Of a DNA stretch of 64,000 nucleotides, positions 52,941 to 61,073 are shown in pieces. The notes beneath the pieces are model-generated. The model was not told the origin of the DNA. It made no database searches and worked only from the letters and a program-made list of their open reading frames with translations. Positions within the stretch are counted from its first letter, which is position 1, and every line of letters starts with the position of its first letter. A program made the translations under genes and the position numbers. The stretch is taken from the NCBI RefSeq assembly GCF_000745185.1, contig NZ_JQNJ01000001.1, forward strand, positions 1 to 64,000. Direction: 5' to 3'. The stretch is from Muricauda sp. MAR_2010_75 (GTDB lineage Bacteria > Bacteroidota > Bacteroidia > Flavobacteriales > Flavobacteriaceae).

Positions 52941-53780
52941 TCATTCATCCAGGGAATCCATCCGTTGGTTGAGCATCTCAATGAGCTTGTCCAAAAAGCG
53001 GGTCTTACTGGTCTTTCGGGACCGGATATCAATAAAAGTGTGGTAGTAGTTACCGAGGTCCACATTGTAAAAATGTTCAAAATGCGAGGCCAACTCCTTG
53101 ATGTCCGTGGTACCGCTATTGATGCATTTGCTGGATTGGAGTGCATATAAAAGTTCGATCAAATCGGTCTTGTTTCCGGTCCAGAAGAGTTTTGAAGGTT
53201 TTTCCATGGTCATGTTCTTTTGGGGTTCTAAATTGTTTTGTAGGTCATCCACCTCCTTTCTCAGGTACACGATGAGCATGTCATAGGCCATAATCGTGGC
53301 CACGGTACCATCCTGACAGGTGGAAAACTGGTCATCGATCAAAAAGTGGAAGGATTCAAGGGGAAGCCTTAGATCTCGGTTCCCCCTAACAAAATATTGT
53401 TCGTCCAGGGACATCGCCCCACGACGGTAATAATTATAAAACTCCAGATTATCGTTAAAAAAGGTCTGGAACTTGTCGATCTGAAGTTGTAGGTACTTGA
53501 TCTGTGCCGTATCATTTCCCCTAGGCCGCTTGCTCTCGATATTGAACAATTTTACATAATAGATCAGCTTACTAAAAATTTGGGGTTTGACATGCTTAAA
53601 GAAGTAGATTTCGTCTGCTTGGGTCTCGAAGGTCTTGCCGGTAATCTGTTTTTGGAGTTTACGGATACTTTTCTCCACGAGAACGATTCCCTTTTCCGCT
53701 TTGAAAAGGATATCCCCGTTCCCGCTTTCCAAGGCATCCAATTGCCCTTCAAATTCCGATAGCAGCTTTTGGTATTTCAT
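52941..53780 (-). CDS. rteC: RteC-family mobile element regulator
   Basis: The 279-residue protein matches RteC. It has IRKLQKQITGKTFETQADEIYFFKHVKPQIFSKLIYYVKLFNIES, then QLQIDKFQTFFNDNLEFYNYYRRGAMSLDEQYFVRG and a late FWTGNKTDLIELLYALQSSKCINSGTTDIKEL winged part. In CTnDOT, RteC activates excision genes by binding an inverted-repeat site. Here it follows the aminotransferase-GNAT gene by 12 nt on the same strand and should be co-transcribed with it. Confidence 0.88.
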   Translation of the reverse strand: MKYQKLLSEFEGQLDALESGNGDILFKAEKGIVLVEKSIRKLQKQITGKTFETQADEIYFFKHVKPQIFSKLIYYVKLFNIESKRPRGNDTAQIKYLQLQIDKFQTFFNDNLEFYNYYRRGAMSLDEQYFVRGNRDLRLPLESFHFLIDDQFSTCQDGTVATIMAYDMLIVYLRKEVDDLQNNLEPQKNMTMEKPSKLFWTGNKTDLIELLYALQSSKCINSGTTDIKELASHFEHFYNVDLGNYYHTFIDIRSRKTSKTRFLDKLIEMLNQRMDSLDE

Positions 53781-53792
53781 GACGATTCTCCA

Positions 53793-56198
53793 TTAATACT
53801 GGCCTTCCATGATTCCGAGCAATTCCAAAATGAAATTGTCATTGGTCTGGAGATAGGCATATTTTTTCTCGACCTTTGCACCAAGTTTCCGTTTCTCAAA
53901 GGCTGCGGTCAACCCGAAATCGATTTTGGGAATGCCCAATCCAATGGCCCGTTCAATGGTCCGATAGAGCAACTGGCGATAAATGGCAAATTCTTCCAGA
54001 CCATCATAATCCATACCTACAAAAGCAGGGACATAGACCTGGTTCAAATTGGTATAACAGAACATCACGCCCACTATCTTTTCAGGTTCGTCCAATGAAA
54101 AAAGGACAATAAACTCCCACAAATGGTTTTCGTTCATCTTTTCAAACAGGGAGTCCGGAAATGAATAGGTATTGAGCCCCAAATTCCGGGACTGTACTTC
54201 CCCAAATAAGGATTTGACCTGTTCAAGTTCAGATTTGGATAGCTTGGGAAGAACTAGGGTCTTTGCCCTATCGAGATAGGGTTGGACGTCCTTTCGAAAA
54301 TGTCTTCTGTTTCTGGAGGACAATCTTTGCAAATAATCTTCCATGGAATCCACCCCGTTCAAGACAACGTAACAGGAGTTGGGCATCTGCACCCTTAAAA
54401 ATCCCTGACCGTAAAGCGGTTCGTTCCATGGTGAATGTTCTCCAAAGTCCCGAAGGACTGTCATTTTGGCCCCAAACTGCTGCTCCAGTTTTTCCATGGT
54501 TTCCAATAGGGTGTCCCTCGCTTCCTTGCCCAATGCATGTGATGCATTCCAATACAGGTGATCTCCTTCCGTGAACAGGCAACCTAGGGACAGGACCATG
54601 GATGACAAATGGTAGGGATCGATTTTCCTTTCCTCCTCAATGGCAGCAGAAATTTGTGCTTGTGCCAGCATATCGTCCTTCCAAAGGGAAACGGTCAGAA
54701 AGGTCATCAATACAGGTATCCCATCAGCATCCTTGATGACCACATATCGGAACAACCAGTTATGTTCCCTCTCTGGGTTATCCTGGAATACCTCTTCCAA
54801 AAACTTCAGCCCCTCCCAATCGTAGACCCCCTGCCCACCTAATCTTTGGTTCCATTCTTCCTTTTCAATTTGGTCAATGGTATCGAATACTTCAATGGTA
54901 AGCTCAGAAGATACTTTCGGCCCATTTAGGGGCTTTGGTTCCATATTAAAGGCGTGGAATACCCTTTGGGCATCGGTCTGGGTATCTTCCAATGCCTTTG
55001 GAAAATGATATTCCATGGCCTCCACCAATGCTTGGATTTCCATTTTTTGGTTATGCCTTGAAATCGTAATCCTTACACCAGTATTCTTTACAGGTACAGC
55101 AGGAAAGATCCCGAGGTTGACAAAGAAGCCCTCCCCCATCAAACGGTTCACAAAATTGTACCCGGTCTTGGGCATACCGGTCCCGATATAGAACACCGGT
55201 GATTCATTTCTATCGATCAAGGGAAGTTCCGTTATCAAAAGGCAATCATTGAAATAATCGATACGTTCCCTCAATTCTTGTTGAAGCACATAAATCTCCG
55301 GGGATAGATGGATTTGTGCCGAGGCCATGGCAGCAGCTACCGAGGCTGGTTCCAATTGGGCAGAAAAGGTCAACGGTCCACCAAAGGTCTTGATCTTATC
55401 ATATAGTTGTGGGTTGGAACAGGCCAATACTGCACCACTGGCCCCAAAAGTCTTGCTCAGGGTACCGAAGAGCAATACATTTTCGGGCAATTCCCCCAAT
55501 TGGTCCAACACATATCCGGTACCATTCCTTCCCACCCAACTCATGCCATGAACATCATCGAAATAAAAATGCAATTGGGAATATTTCTTTGCCAACCCCA
55601 TCAGTTCCTTAACCGGGGCATAATCCCCGTACATGGAATAAATGCCATCGGCCATATACCAAATCCTGCCTTTGGAATGTTGGTACTTTTTAATCTTGTC
55701 CTCCAACATTTCCAAATGGTTATGCCGGATCATTTCGATGGGAACACTCCGGGTTTTTAGCATTTTGGCCGCATTCTGTACACTCCAATGGACCTGGTGG
55801 TCCAGAATGATTACGTCGTCATCATCCACGGCACTTGGAATGACACCTAAGTGCCCAAGGGTACTGTTTTTGGTAATGACAATGGGATAGCCATACATTT
55901 CGGAAATCGAGTTTTCCAATTCCTCATATAACGGATTGGAGATATAGGATTTGGATAAGGGAAATTGCGTCCCATAGCTATCAATGGCCTCCTTGGCGGC
56001 CTTTTTCAATCTGGAATCCTGTTCCAGCCCTAAATAACCCGTGGTCCCAAAATGGTACAGTTCCCTACCCCCGACTTCTATCGTCCTTCCCGAAAAAGAC
56101 TTTCCGCCGGCATAAAGGTGCAATACCCCAGCTTGTTTTGCATCAGTGAATACCTCATGTACAGTGTTCAAAAAATTGTGGTGTTTGATCTTGGCCAT
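53793..56198 (-). CDS. Fusion of alpha-oxoamine synthase-type aminotransferase and GNAT acetyltransferase
   Basis: The protein is 801 residues. Residues about 25-410 are a PLP fold-type I enzyme like 8-amino-7-oxononanoate/serine palmitoyltransferase. They include FGTTGYLGL, the FDDVHG PLP aspartate (residue 214-215 region), Schiff-base Lys249 in GTLSKTFGASGAV and TGVRITISRHN near the end. Residues about 430-801 hold a GNAT-like double domain with RNRRHFRKDVQPYL and YAYLQTNDNF near the C-terminus. It could condense an amino acid with an acyl-CoA and then acylate the product. It is co-directional with rteC, and upstream DNA has AraC-type repeats. Confidence 0.82.
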   Translation of the reverse strand: MAKIKHHNFLNTVHEVFTDAKQAGVLHLYAGGKSFSGRTIEVGGRELYHFGTTGYLGLEQDSRLKKAAKEAIDSYGTQFPLSKSYISNPLYEELENSISEMYGYPIVITKNSTLGHLGVIPSAVDDDDVIILDHQVHWSVQNAAKMLKTRSVPIEMIRHNHLEMLEDKIKKYQHSKGRIWYMADGIYSMYGDYAPVKELMGLAKKYSQLHFYFDDVHGMSWVGRNGTGYVLDQLGELPENVLLFGTLSKTFGASGAVLACSNPQLYDKIKTFGGPLTFSAQLEPASVAAAMASAQIHLSPEIYVLQQELRERIDYFNDCLLITELPLIDRNESPVFYIGTGMPKTGYNFVNRLMGEGFFVNLGIFPAVPVKNTGVRITISRHNQKMEIQALVEAMEYHFPKALEDTQTDAQRVFHAFNMEPKPLNGPKVSSELTIEVFDTIDQIEKEEWNQRLGGQGVYDWEGLKFLEEVFQDNPEREHNWLFRYVVIKDADGIPVLMTFLTVSLWKDDMLAQAQISAAIEEERKIDPYHLSSMVLSLGCLFTEGDHLYWNASHALGKEARDTLLETMEKLEQQFGAKMTVLRDFGEHSPWNEPLYGQGFLRVQMPNSCYVVLNGVDSMEDYLQRLSSRNRRHFRKDVQPYLDRAKTLVLPKLSKSELEQVKSLFGEVQSRNLGLNTYSFPDSLFEKMNENHLWEFIVLFSLDEPEKIVGVMFCYTNLNQVYVPAFVGMDYDGLEEFAIYRQLLYRTIERAIGLGIPKIDFGLTAAFEKRKLGAKVEKKYAYLQTNDNFILELLGIMEGQY

Positions 56199-56396
56199 TT
56201 TATTTGATATTATTTGTGATAAAAAGAAACGGATTTTGTAAGTTGATAAATCATACTTATTCTATTTAATCCCTTTCAGATAACAAATACTCCTTTTCAG
56301 ATAACCAAAATCCTTTTATTAACGTCAATAGCTCTCCTGTAAAAAAATCAATTGCAGTAATTTTGTAAATTGATTGCGCTAACCAGTTTTCCGGAG
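56199..56396. promoter_or_regulatory. Divergent control region with phased repeats (AraC-type operator)
   Basis: The site TTTCAGATAACAAATACTCC is at 56274-56293, followed 21 bp later by a close copy at 56295-56313 (TTTCAGATAACC-AAAATCC). The pentamer AATCC also occurs at 56268-56272, so A(A/C)TCC recurs at 56268, 56289 and 56309, about two helical turns apart. A TAATTTTG -7-like box lies at 56358-56365. The region separates the aminotransferase-GNAT gene (minus) from the STAS-like gene (plus). Confidence 0.75.
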
Positions 56397-56783
56397 ATGA
56401 AAAAAACACATGAAAACAGCTATGCCATATATCTGTTGACTGATGATCTTTTACATATTATCTACAAGAAAGTGCCGTGTATCAACCGTAAGGCGGCACA
56501 ACTCATAGTCAAGGATCGGATGGAATTACAAGAAGGTAAATCGATGCCGGTGCTATGCGATATACGGGAAGTCAGAAATATCGATAAGGCCGCAAGGGAC
56601 TATTTGGCTTTGGAAGGTTCCCTTTGGATCGAGAAACTGGCCTTTTTGATCGATCCACCGGTTACGGATATGATCAGCTCCATTTATTTGGACACCCATT
56701 CCCAGAAAGTGCCTACACGATCCTTTACCAGAAAAGCGGAGGCCTTGGCCTATTTGGGCATTAAGGAAACCGATGAAAACTAA
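56397..56783 (+). CDS. STAS/DUF7793-like small protein
   Basis: The protein is about 128 residues from ATG 56397 (a TTG at 56370 is open but would lie at the predicted promoter). It has a beta-alpha STAS-like pattern: YAIYLLTDDLLHIIYKKVPCINRKAAQLIVKDR, then MPVLCDIREVRNIDKAARDYLALEGSLWIEKLAFLIDPP. Such proteins occur before PAS/AraC regulators in Flavobacteriia. It may bind a small lipid or act as a regulatory partner of the next gene, 18 nt away. Function inferred only. Confidence 0.7.
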   Translation: MKKTHENSYAIYLLTDDLLHIIYKKVPCINRKAAQLIVKDRMELQEGKSMPVLCDIREVRNIDKAARDYLALEGSLWIEKLAFLIDPPVTDMISSIYLDTHSQKVPTRSFTRKAEALAYLGIKETDEN

Positions 56784-56801
56784 CCAATTTAATGAAAGGA
56801 T

Positions 56802-57728
56802 ATGCCGAACAGCGATGACTTTAGGGTAAAACGGATACAAAAGATGCTCTTGGAAATGGCCAAGGGCAATTTCTTCTATTCCATTGAGCCTTCCGATAAA
56901 AATGACAATATTGCTTCTTTGGTGGTCATGTTGAACATGGTCAATGAGGAAATAGGGGCGGCCTTTATCCATCAGGGTTTTGCAAACGCACACAACACCC
57001 CACAATGTGTCATCCAACTATCCATGATCTTAGATGGGAATGGTCACATTGAATTGCTCACCAATGGCACCTGCTCCCTATTGTCCTATCCCCCTAAGGA
57101 TCTTTTCGGAAAACATATCTCTGAATTCATGACGGAAAGGTCCCGTGAAAGATGGAACAAGAAGATGTCAAAACATTTGAAACGGGAGCGGTCTGAAACG
57201 GTATTGTTCCTGGAATTCATTACCAACGATGGTCTTTTGCTGGCCAAGGATTGCCAAATATCGGTGTACCAGGCCTTGGATGGGAGCGGTCAAAAAACCC
57301 TGTTGAACTCCGTATTCTTTTCCAAGGGGGAACCTTTTGAAACAGGGCTGCCCAAAAATAAACTCAAAGTGACCAAGGGCATCAAGGAGCATAAGGTCAC
57401 ATTGACGCCAGAGGATATCCAAATCATCAGGGACGTCCATGATATGATCATCAACAATCTGGACAAGGATCTTCCCACCTTGCAGGATCTTGCCCGTCAG
57501 AAGGGCACCAACGAGTACAAACTGAAATATGGCTTCAAACAGATCTATGGTACGACCATTTTTAGATTTCTGATCAGGGAACGTCTTCGAATGGCAAGGA
57601 CCCTAATCCAGCACAGCACCCTGACGATAAAGCAAATCATCCAAATGACCGGCTTTAAGAGCAAGACCCATTTTTCAAGGGCATTCAAGGACAAATATGG
57701 ACTATCCCCTACTGATTTAAGGTCATAA
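56802..57728 (+). CDS. PAS-AraC family transcriptional regulator
   Basis: The 308-residue protein has a HAMP-like start (LLEMAKGNFFYSIEPSDKNDNIASLVVMLNMVNEEI). A PAS fold follows at about residues 70-165 (LDGNGHIELLTNGTCSLLSYPPKDLFGKHISEFMTERSRERW), then an AraC double helix-turn-helix at about 205-308 (LPTLQDLARQKGTNEYKLKYGFKQIYGTTIFRFLIRERLRMA ... MTGFKSKTHFSRAFKDKYGLSPTDLR). The PAS domain probably senses a small ligand. Matching repeats flank its own operon and the next one, which implies auto- and target regulation. Confidence 0.88.
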   Translation: MPNSDDFRVKRIQKMLLEMAKGNFFYSIEPSDKNDNIASLVVMLNMVNEEIGAAFIHQGFANAHNTPQCVIQLSMILDGNGHIELLTNGTCSLLSYPPKDLFGKHISEFMTERSRERWNKKMSKHLKRERSETVLFLEFITNDGLLLAKDCQISVYQALDGSGQKTLLNSVFFSKGEPFETGLPKNKLKVTKGIKEHKVTLTPEDIQIIRDVHDMIINNLDKDLPTLQDLARQKGTNEYKLKYGFKQIYGTTIFRFLIRERLRMARTLIQHSTLTIKQIIQMTGFKSKTHFSRAFKDKYGLSPTDLRS

Positions 57729-57824
57729 AATCCTTAATATCATGCATTTACTCCGTTTCAGATAACAAATACTCCCTTAGGGATACATCAGACTCCCGAA
57801 CTTTGTCATATCAAATCAAAGGAT
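57729..57824 (+). promoter_or_regulatory. Promoter with four 21-bp phased A(A/C)TCC repeats
   Basis: An exact second copy of the 20-bp site TTTCAGATAACAAATACTCC lies at 57756-57775. The pentamer A(A/C)TCC is at 57729-57733, 57750-57754, 57771-57775 and 57792-57796, each exactly 21 bp apart. A weak -7-like GAACTTTG (57798-57805) follows directly, and the MauE-like gene starts at 57825. Four direct repeats with two-turn spacing next to the -7 box is the classic class-II AraC activator layout. Confidence 0.8.
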
Positions 57825-58277
57825 ATGTCTCACAAAGGAATCTACTCCAAACTTATTACCCTGTTCAGCCTTTTGTTGACCCTACTGTTCGTTTATACTG
57901 CGGTCAGCAAATTGATGCATTTGGATACCTTTCAATTGAGGGTGGAGCGTATGCCCTACATTGCATCCTATGCCACAGTGATCTCATGGGCCGTGCCCTT
58001 TGTGGAGCTGGTGATCGCAGGCCTATTGTGGTTCGCAAGATACCGCACACTTGCCCTGTATGCCAGCTTGGTCTTATTGGGTTCATTCACCATCTATATC
58101 AGTATAGTTCTAAAATACAGTGAGTCCATCCCTTGCTCCTGTGGCGGGGTCATTTCAACCTTGGGGTGGACGGACCATATTTTGTTCAATATCACTTTTA
58201 TGTTCATGGCCTTGTTGGGAATCATTTGTAACAACAAACAGAATATCATGCAATCGCATCAAAATACTGTGCAGTAG
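57825..58277 (+). CDS. MauE/DoxX-type membrane protein with CSCGG motif
   Basis: The 150-residue protein has four helices: about residues 11-30, 48-68, 74-97 and 117-138. MauE/DoxX features are VYTAVSKLMHLDTFQLRVERMPYI and FVELVIAGLLWFARYR. A loop has SIPCSCGGVISTLGWTDHI, with a CxC pair that could shuttle disulfides. MauE-like proteins help oxidise or mature exported Cys-containing proteins. The following gene encodes such an exported small protein with two cysteines, a natural client (inference). Confidence 0.8.
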   Translation: MSHKGIYSKLITLFSLLLTLLFVYTAVSKLMHLDTFQLRVERMPYIASYATVISWAVPFVELVIAGLLWFARYRTLALYASLVLLGSFTIYISIVLKYSESIPCSCGGVISTLGWTDHILFNITFMFMALLGIICNNKQNIMQSHQNTVQ

Positions 58278-58329
58278 GGGAAGCCGAAAACCTAGAAAAG
58301 AGTAGGCATTAACGTTTATACTTAGTATT

Positions 58330-58581
58330 ATGAAATCTAATTTTTTAAAACTTGTTTTACCGGCCTTCGCCATCCTTTTGGCGGTCGGCCTGGCATTTGC
58401 AACTGAGGATAGGGCTGTCTTTCAAGATGGTCACTATTATGACACCGCTGAGCAGGAATGGCGATCCATTCCCGCCGAAGGCTGTGGTGAAACCGGGAAT
58501 ACCCTTTGTAAACATCTTGGTTATCAATTGTATTCCATGCCAAGCTTTGGCAGCACGCCTTTGCGCAAAAATGTGCCATAA
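58330..58581 (+). CDS. DUF6520-like small exported protein with a Cys pair
   Basis: This 83-residue protein has a clear signal peptide (KLVLPAFAILLAVGLAFA, cleavage before TEDR). The mature part of about 57 residues has AEGCGETGNTLCKHLGY, two Cys seven residues apart, and ends PLRKNVP. DUF6520 members in Bacteroidota share this design and have no known function. Its position after the MauE-like gene suggests that the Cys pair is oxidised to a disulfide. A strong terminator follows at 58601. Confidence 0.75.
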   Translation: MKSNFLKLVLPAFAILLAVGLAFATEDRAVFQDGHYYDTAEQEWRSIPAEGCGETGNTLCKHLGYQLYSMPSFGSTPLRKNVP

Positions 58582-58600
58582 TCGGTTTTCTGATTCAATT

Positions 58601-58629
58601 AAAAGGTGCCTTTTCCAAGGCACCTTTTT
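58601..58629. terminator. Bidirectional hairpin terminator
   Basis: A perfect 12-bp stem AAAAGGTGCCTT / AAGGCACCTTTT with a TTCC loop spans 58601-58628, followed by T. With A runs on one side and T runs on the other it can terminate both strands. It lies between the convergent DUF6520-like gene (stop 58581) and the metalloprotease gene (stop 58700). Confidence 0.85.
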
Positions 58630-58699
58630 CACTAATTCAACAAACTTCCACAAACATTAGGGCAATTCTCCCAGTTCATGAAATTCCTTCAGACCTTAG

Positions 58700-61015
58700 C
58701 TACATCCCATATATTTTTTCCAGACATCTTTCCCAATGGGCCATACTGACATCATCCCAATTTCTTTTCATTCCATTTTGGATAGTCTTTTTCAACCCTT
58801 TCAATTGCATCCTAAACTGAGCCACTACATAATCAGAATGGAAAAAAAAACGCTCCTCGGAATTTGGCCCATGTCCCTTCTGTTGCACAAATCTGACCAA
58901 AAGGTCAATATATAATATCTGTATCGTTTGCCTTTGACTTTCTACAGGGGCATGGTTATATTGCAGTTCCCTGAACAGGCCGGATTGTAGTTGGTCCAAG
59001 TAATTTTGGACCATATTTTCAGAAGCAGAACTGCTTTCCATGAATTCTAAACGCCTCAATCGGGGAGCCATGACCAATTCAGACAAGAGCCTTTGTTGAT
59101 AGCCCAAGATATAATCAGGAAAAGTAGAGTACATTGTCTTTGAATAAAAGCTTGGTTGGGTCAACCATTTAGGTGGATCAAAAGCATTGGCAAGTAGAAA
59201 CTCCATTGCTTCTGATTGTTTTTCCCAAGGTATCGGCGTGTACATTTGCCCTTGTTGACCCAAGGGTTTATACTGGATATCATATCCCCCGATCAGTGTC
59301 GAAACATGGACCATATGGTTGTACCATAGTTCCAACGTTTTTTCATGCAAACGACCCAATCGTGCATTGTCTTTCTGATCTAGGGTTACTTTGGGCAATA
59401 GGGAGATCACCCTTTCCAAGTTTTTCAAGGCCAATCCGGTACTACGAACGGGATCATTGGTTTCGACCACCTCACTGGAAGTCGCGGGGCCAATGGATTC
59501 AAAAATGGCATTGTTGAACCGGTACCAAGGAACGGAATCCTGCCACCGTATCATTTTCTCCAAGGCCATACTTTCCCCTTTCCCTGAAATGTCCTTGGGA
59601 AACTCCGTATAGGCCCATTGGATATTGTACCTATCCGTCGGACCTACCCTTTGGACCAAAAGGTCAGGTGGAACACTGTCCTCTGGTTGGGGAAGGTTCG
59701 AAGATCTGGCATAGTTCATAATGCTTGGTGTGTGACCCATATTCCGTAACCACACACTATCTTTCATTTTCTCCCATGGATAACTGAACTCTCCATAATT
59801 GGCATCCTTGAGTCCGAAAACATGGCCCGCCTCATGTGCCACTATCACTTGGAAGAGGGAGCCGACAAGTTCATCGGGAAATGGGAATTGTCGGGCCCTT
59901 TGATCCAAAGGCACTGAACGGACAAAATAGCGTTCCATTACGGTCCGTTCCGAGGCACTTATAAAGATATCCCCCCGCAAAATCTCACCTGTCCTGAGAT
60001 CGACGATTTTGGCAGCCGTACCCCCATAGTCCCCGTATTCCGAACCCCTTATATCATTGATCCCGGACCAGTACACGATATTGGAATGGATGCTATGTGC
60101 CGTCCATTCATCCAAAGTATCCAATTCCTTGACCACCAATGCATCCTTGAATCCTGCCGACTCAAAAGCAGGCAACCATTCTTCAATACCCGCCTTGATA
60201 TAGGGCCTCCATTTTTTGGGAATGTCAGGTGACAATAAAAAGTTAATTGGATTGATGGGCACACTGACCTCTTGGTCTTGAAACCTTTTCTCCAAACGCC
60301 ATCTGGAAATATTGGCCAATCCATTTCTTAATTGGAGATGCATGCCCGAGGACTCCTCATTGTAAAACCCCATCCGATAGTCGAACCTTCTGGCCTTCAT
60401 CGGGTCAGGTAAAACGGTAAATCCGAAGAATATGGGCACCGATACTTTGAAACCTCCCTTGACCAGTCCCCTACGGGTCTTGATGATCACTTCGTCGTCC
60501 AAATCCTTTGCCCCCATCAGCATGGTAATCTCCGGCACCAGTTCCTCGGCAAATCCAGGTTCCCATTCTATTCTTTGCTGCAACACCAAGGATGTGATGT
60601 TTACCCTATACGACCCTGGTTCTCCCTTGTCCTTTTTCAAAGGAAAAATGGCCAGGATATTATCCGTAATGGTGAGATTTGGTGCGACGGGCAAGGTAAT
60701 ACCTGTTGTTGAGCGGACACTCGGAACCTTCAACAACATCCGATCCCCTTGCAAGGACCAGATAACCTGTAAAAACCTCCGATGGCTTCCTTGATCGTAC
60801 CGGACGAAAAGAAGTCGTCTACCCAAGACTTCTTTTGGCACATCCAGAAAAAGTTCGCCGTCAACCACTGAAGTGGTCAGAAAAGGATGGTTCATTTTTG
60901 GTCCTGCGTTCCGAATCCCAGATACCTGAACTGTATCGCAATGCTTTACCAAAGCCATACTTGGGAGTGTTGAAACAAAAATCCAAACAATAAGTTGTAC
61001 CATCCTCATGATCAT
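58700..61015 (-). CDS. Zinc-dependent metalloprotease, DUF4953/DUF5117-like, with metzincin-type D ligand
   Basis: The protein is about 771 residues from ATG 61015, whose first 23 residues form a signal peptide (MRMVQLIVWIFVSTLPSMALV). A longer frame to 61177 overlaps susD and is excluded. The zinc motif is HEAGHVFGLKDAN near residue 390, with a Met-turn NYARSSN following PSIM. Family members usually read HExxHTLGLRHN, with His as third ligand; here Asp replaces it (HExxHxxGxxD). It is exported and sits directly downstream of SusD, so it likely degrades proteins or peptides whose fragments SusCD imports. Confidence 0.82.
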   Translation of the reverse strand: MIMRMVQLIVWIFVSTLPSMALVKHCDTVQVSGIRNAGPKMNHPFLTTSVVDGELFLDVPKEVLGRRLLFVRYDQGSHRRFLQVIWSLQGDRMLLKVPSVRSTTGITLPVAPNLTITDNILAIFPLKKDKGEPGSYRVNITSLVLQQRIEWEPGFAEELVPEITMLMGAKDLDDEVIIKTRRGLVKGGFKVSVPIFFGFTVLPDPMKARRFDYRMGFYNEESSGMHLQLRNGLANISRWRLEKRFQDQEVSVPINPINFLLSPDIPKKWRPYIKAGIEEWLPAFESAGFKDALVVKELDTLDEWTAHSIHSNIVYWSGINDIRGSEYGDYGGTAAKIVDLRTGEILRGDIFISASERTVMERYFVRSVPLDQRARQFPFPDELVGSLFQVIVAHEAGHVFGLKDANYGEFSYPWEKMKDSVWLRNMGHTPSIMNYARSSNLPQPEDSVPPDLLVQRVGPTDRYNIQWAYTEFPKDISGKGESMALEKMIRWQDSVPWYRFNNAIFESIGPATSSEVVETNDPVRSTGLALKNLERVISLLPKVTLDQKDNARLGRLHEKTLELWYNHMVHVSTLIGGYDIQYKPLGQQGQMYTPIPWEKQSEAMEFLLANAFDPPKWLTQPSFYSKTMYSTFPDYILGYQQRLLSELVMAPRLRRLEFMESSSASENMVQNYLDQLQSGLFRELQYNHAPVESQRQTIQILYIDLLVRFVQQKGHGPNSEERFFFHSDYVVAQFRMQLKGLKKTIQNGMKRNWDDVSMAHWERCLEKIYGM

Positions 61016-61073
61016 ATAGGGATAGTTTCGTTTTCGCAGCTGCGGAACACCCAAACGATCTTTGCAGGTAACA

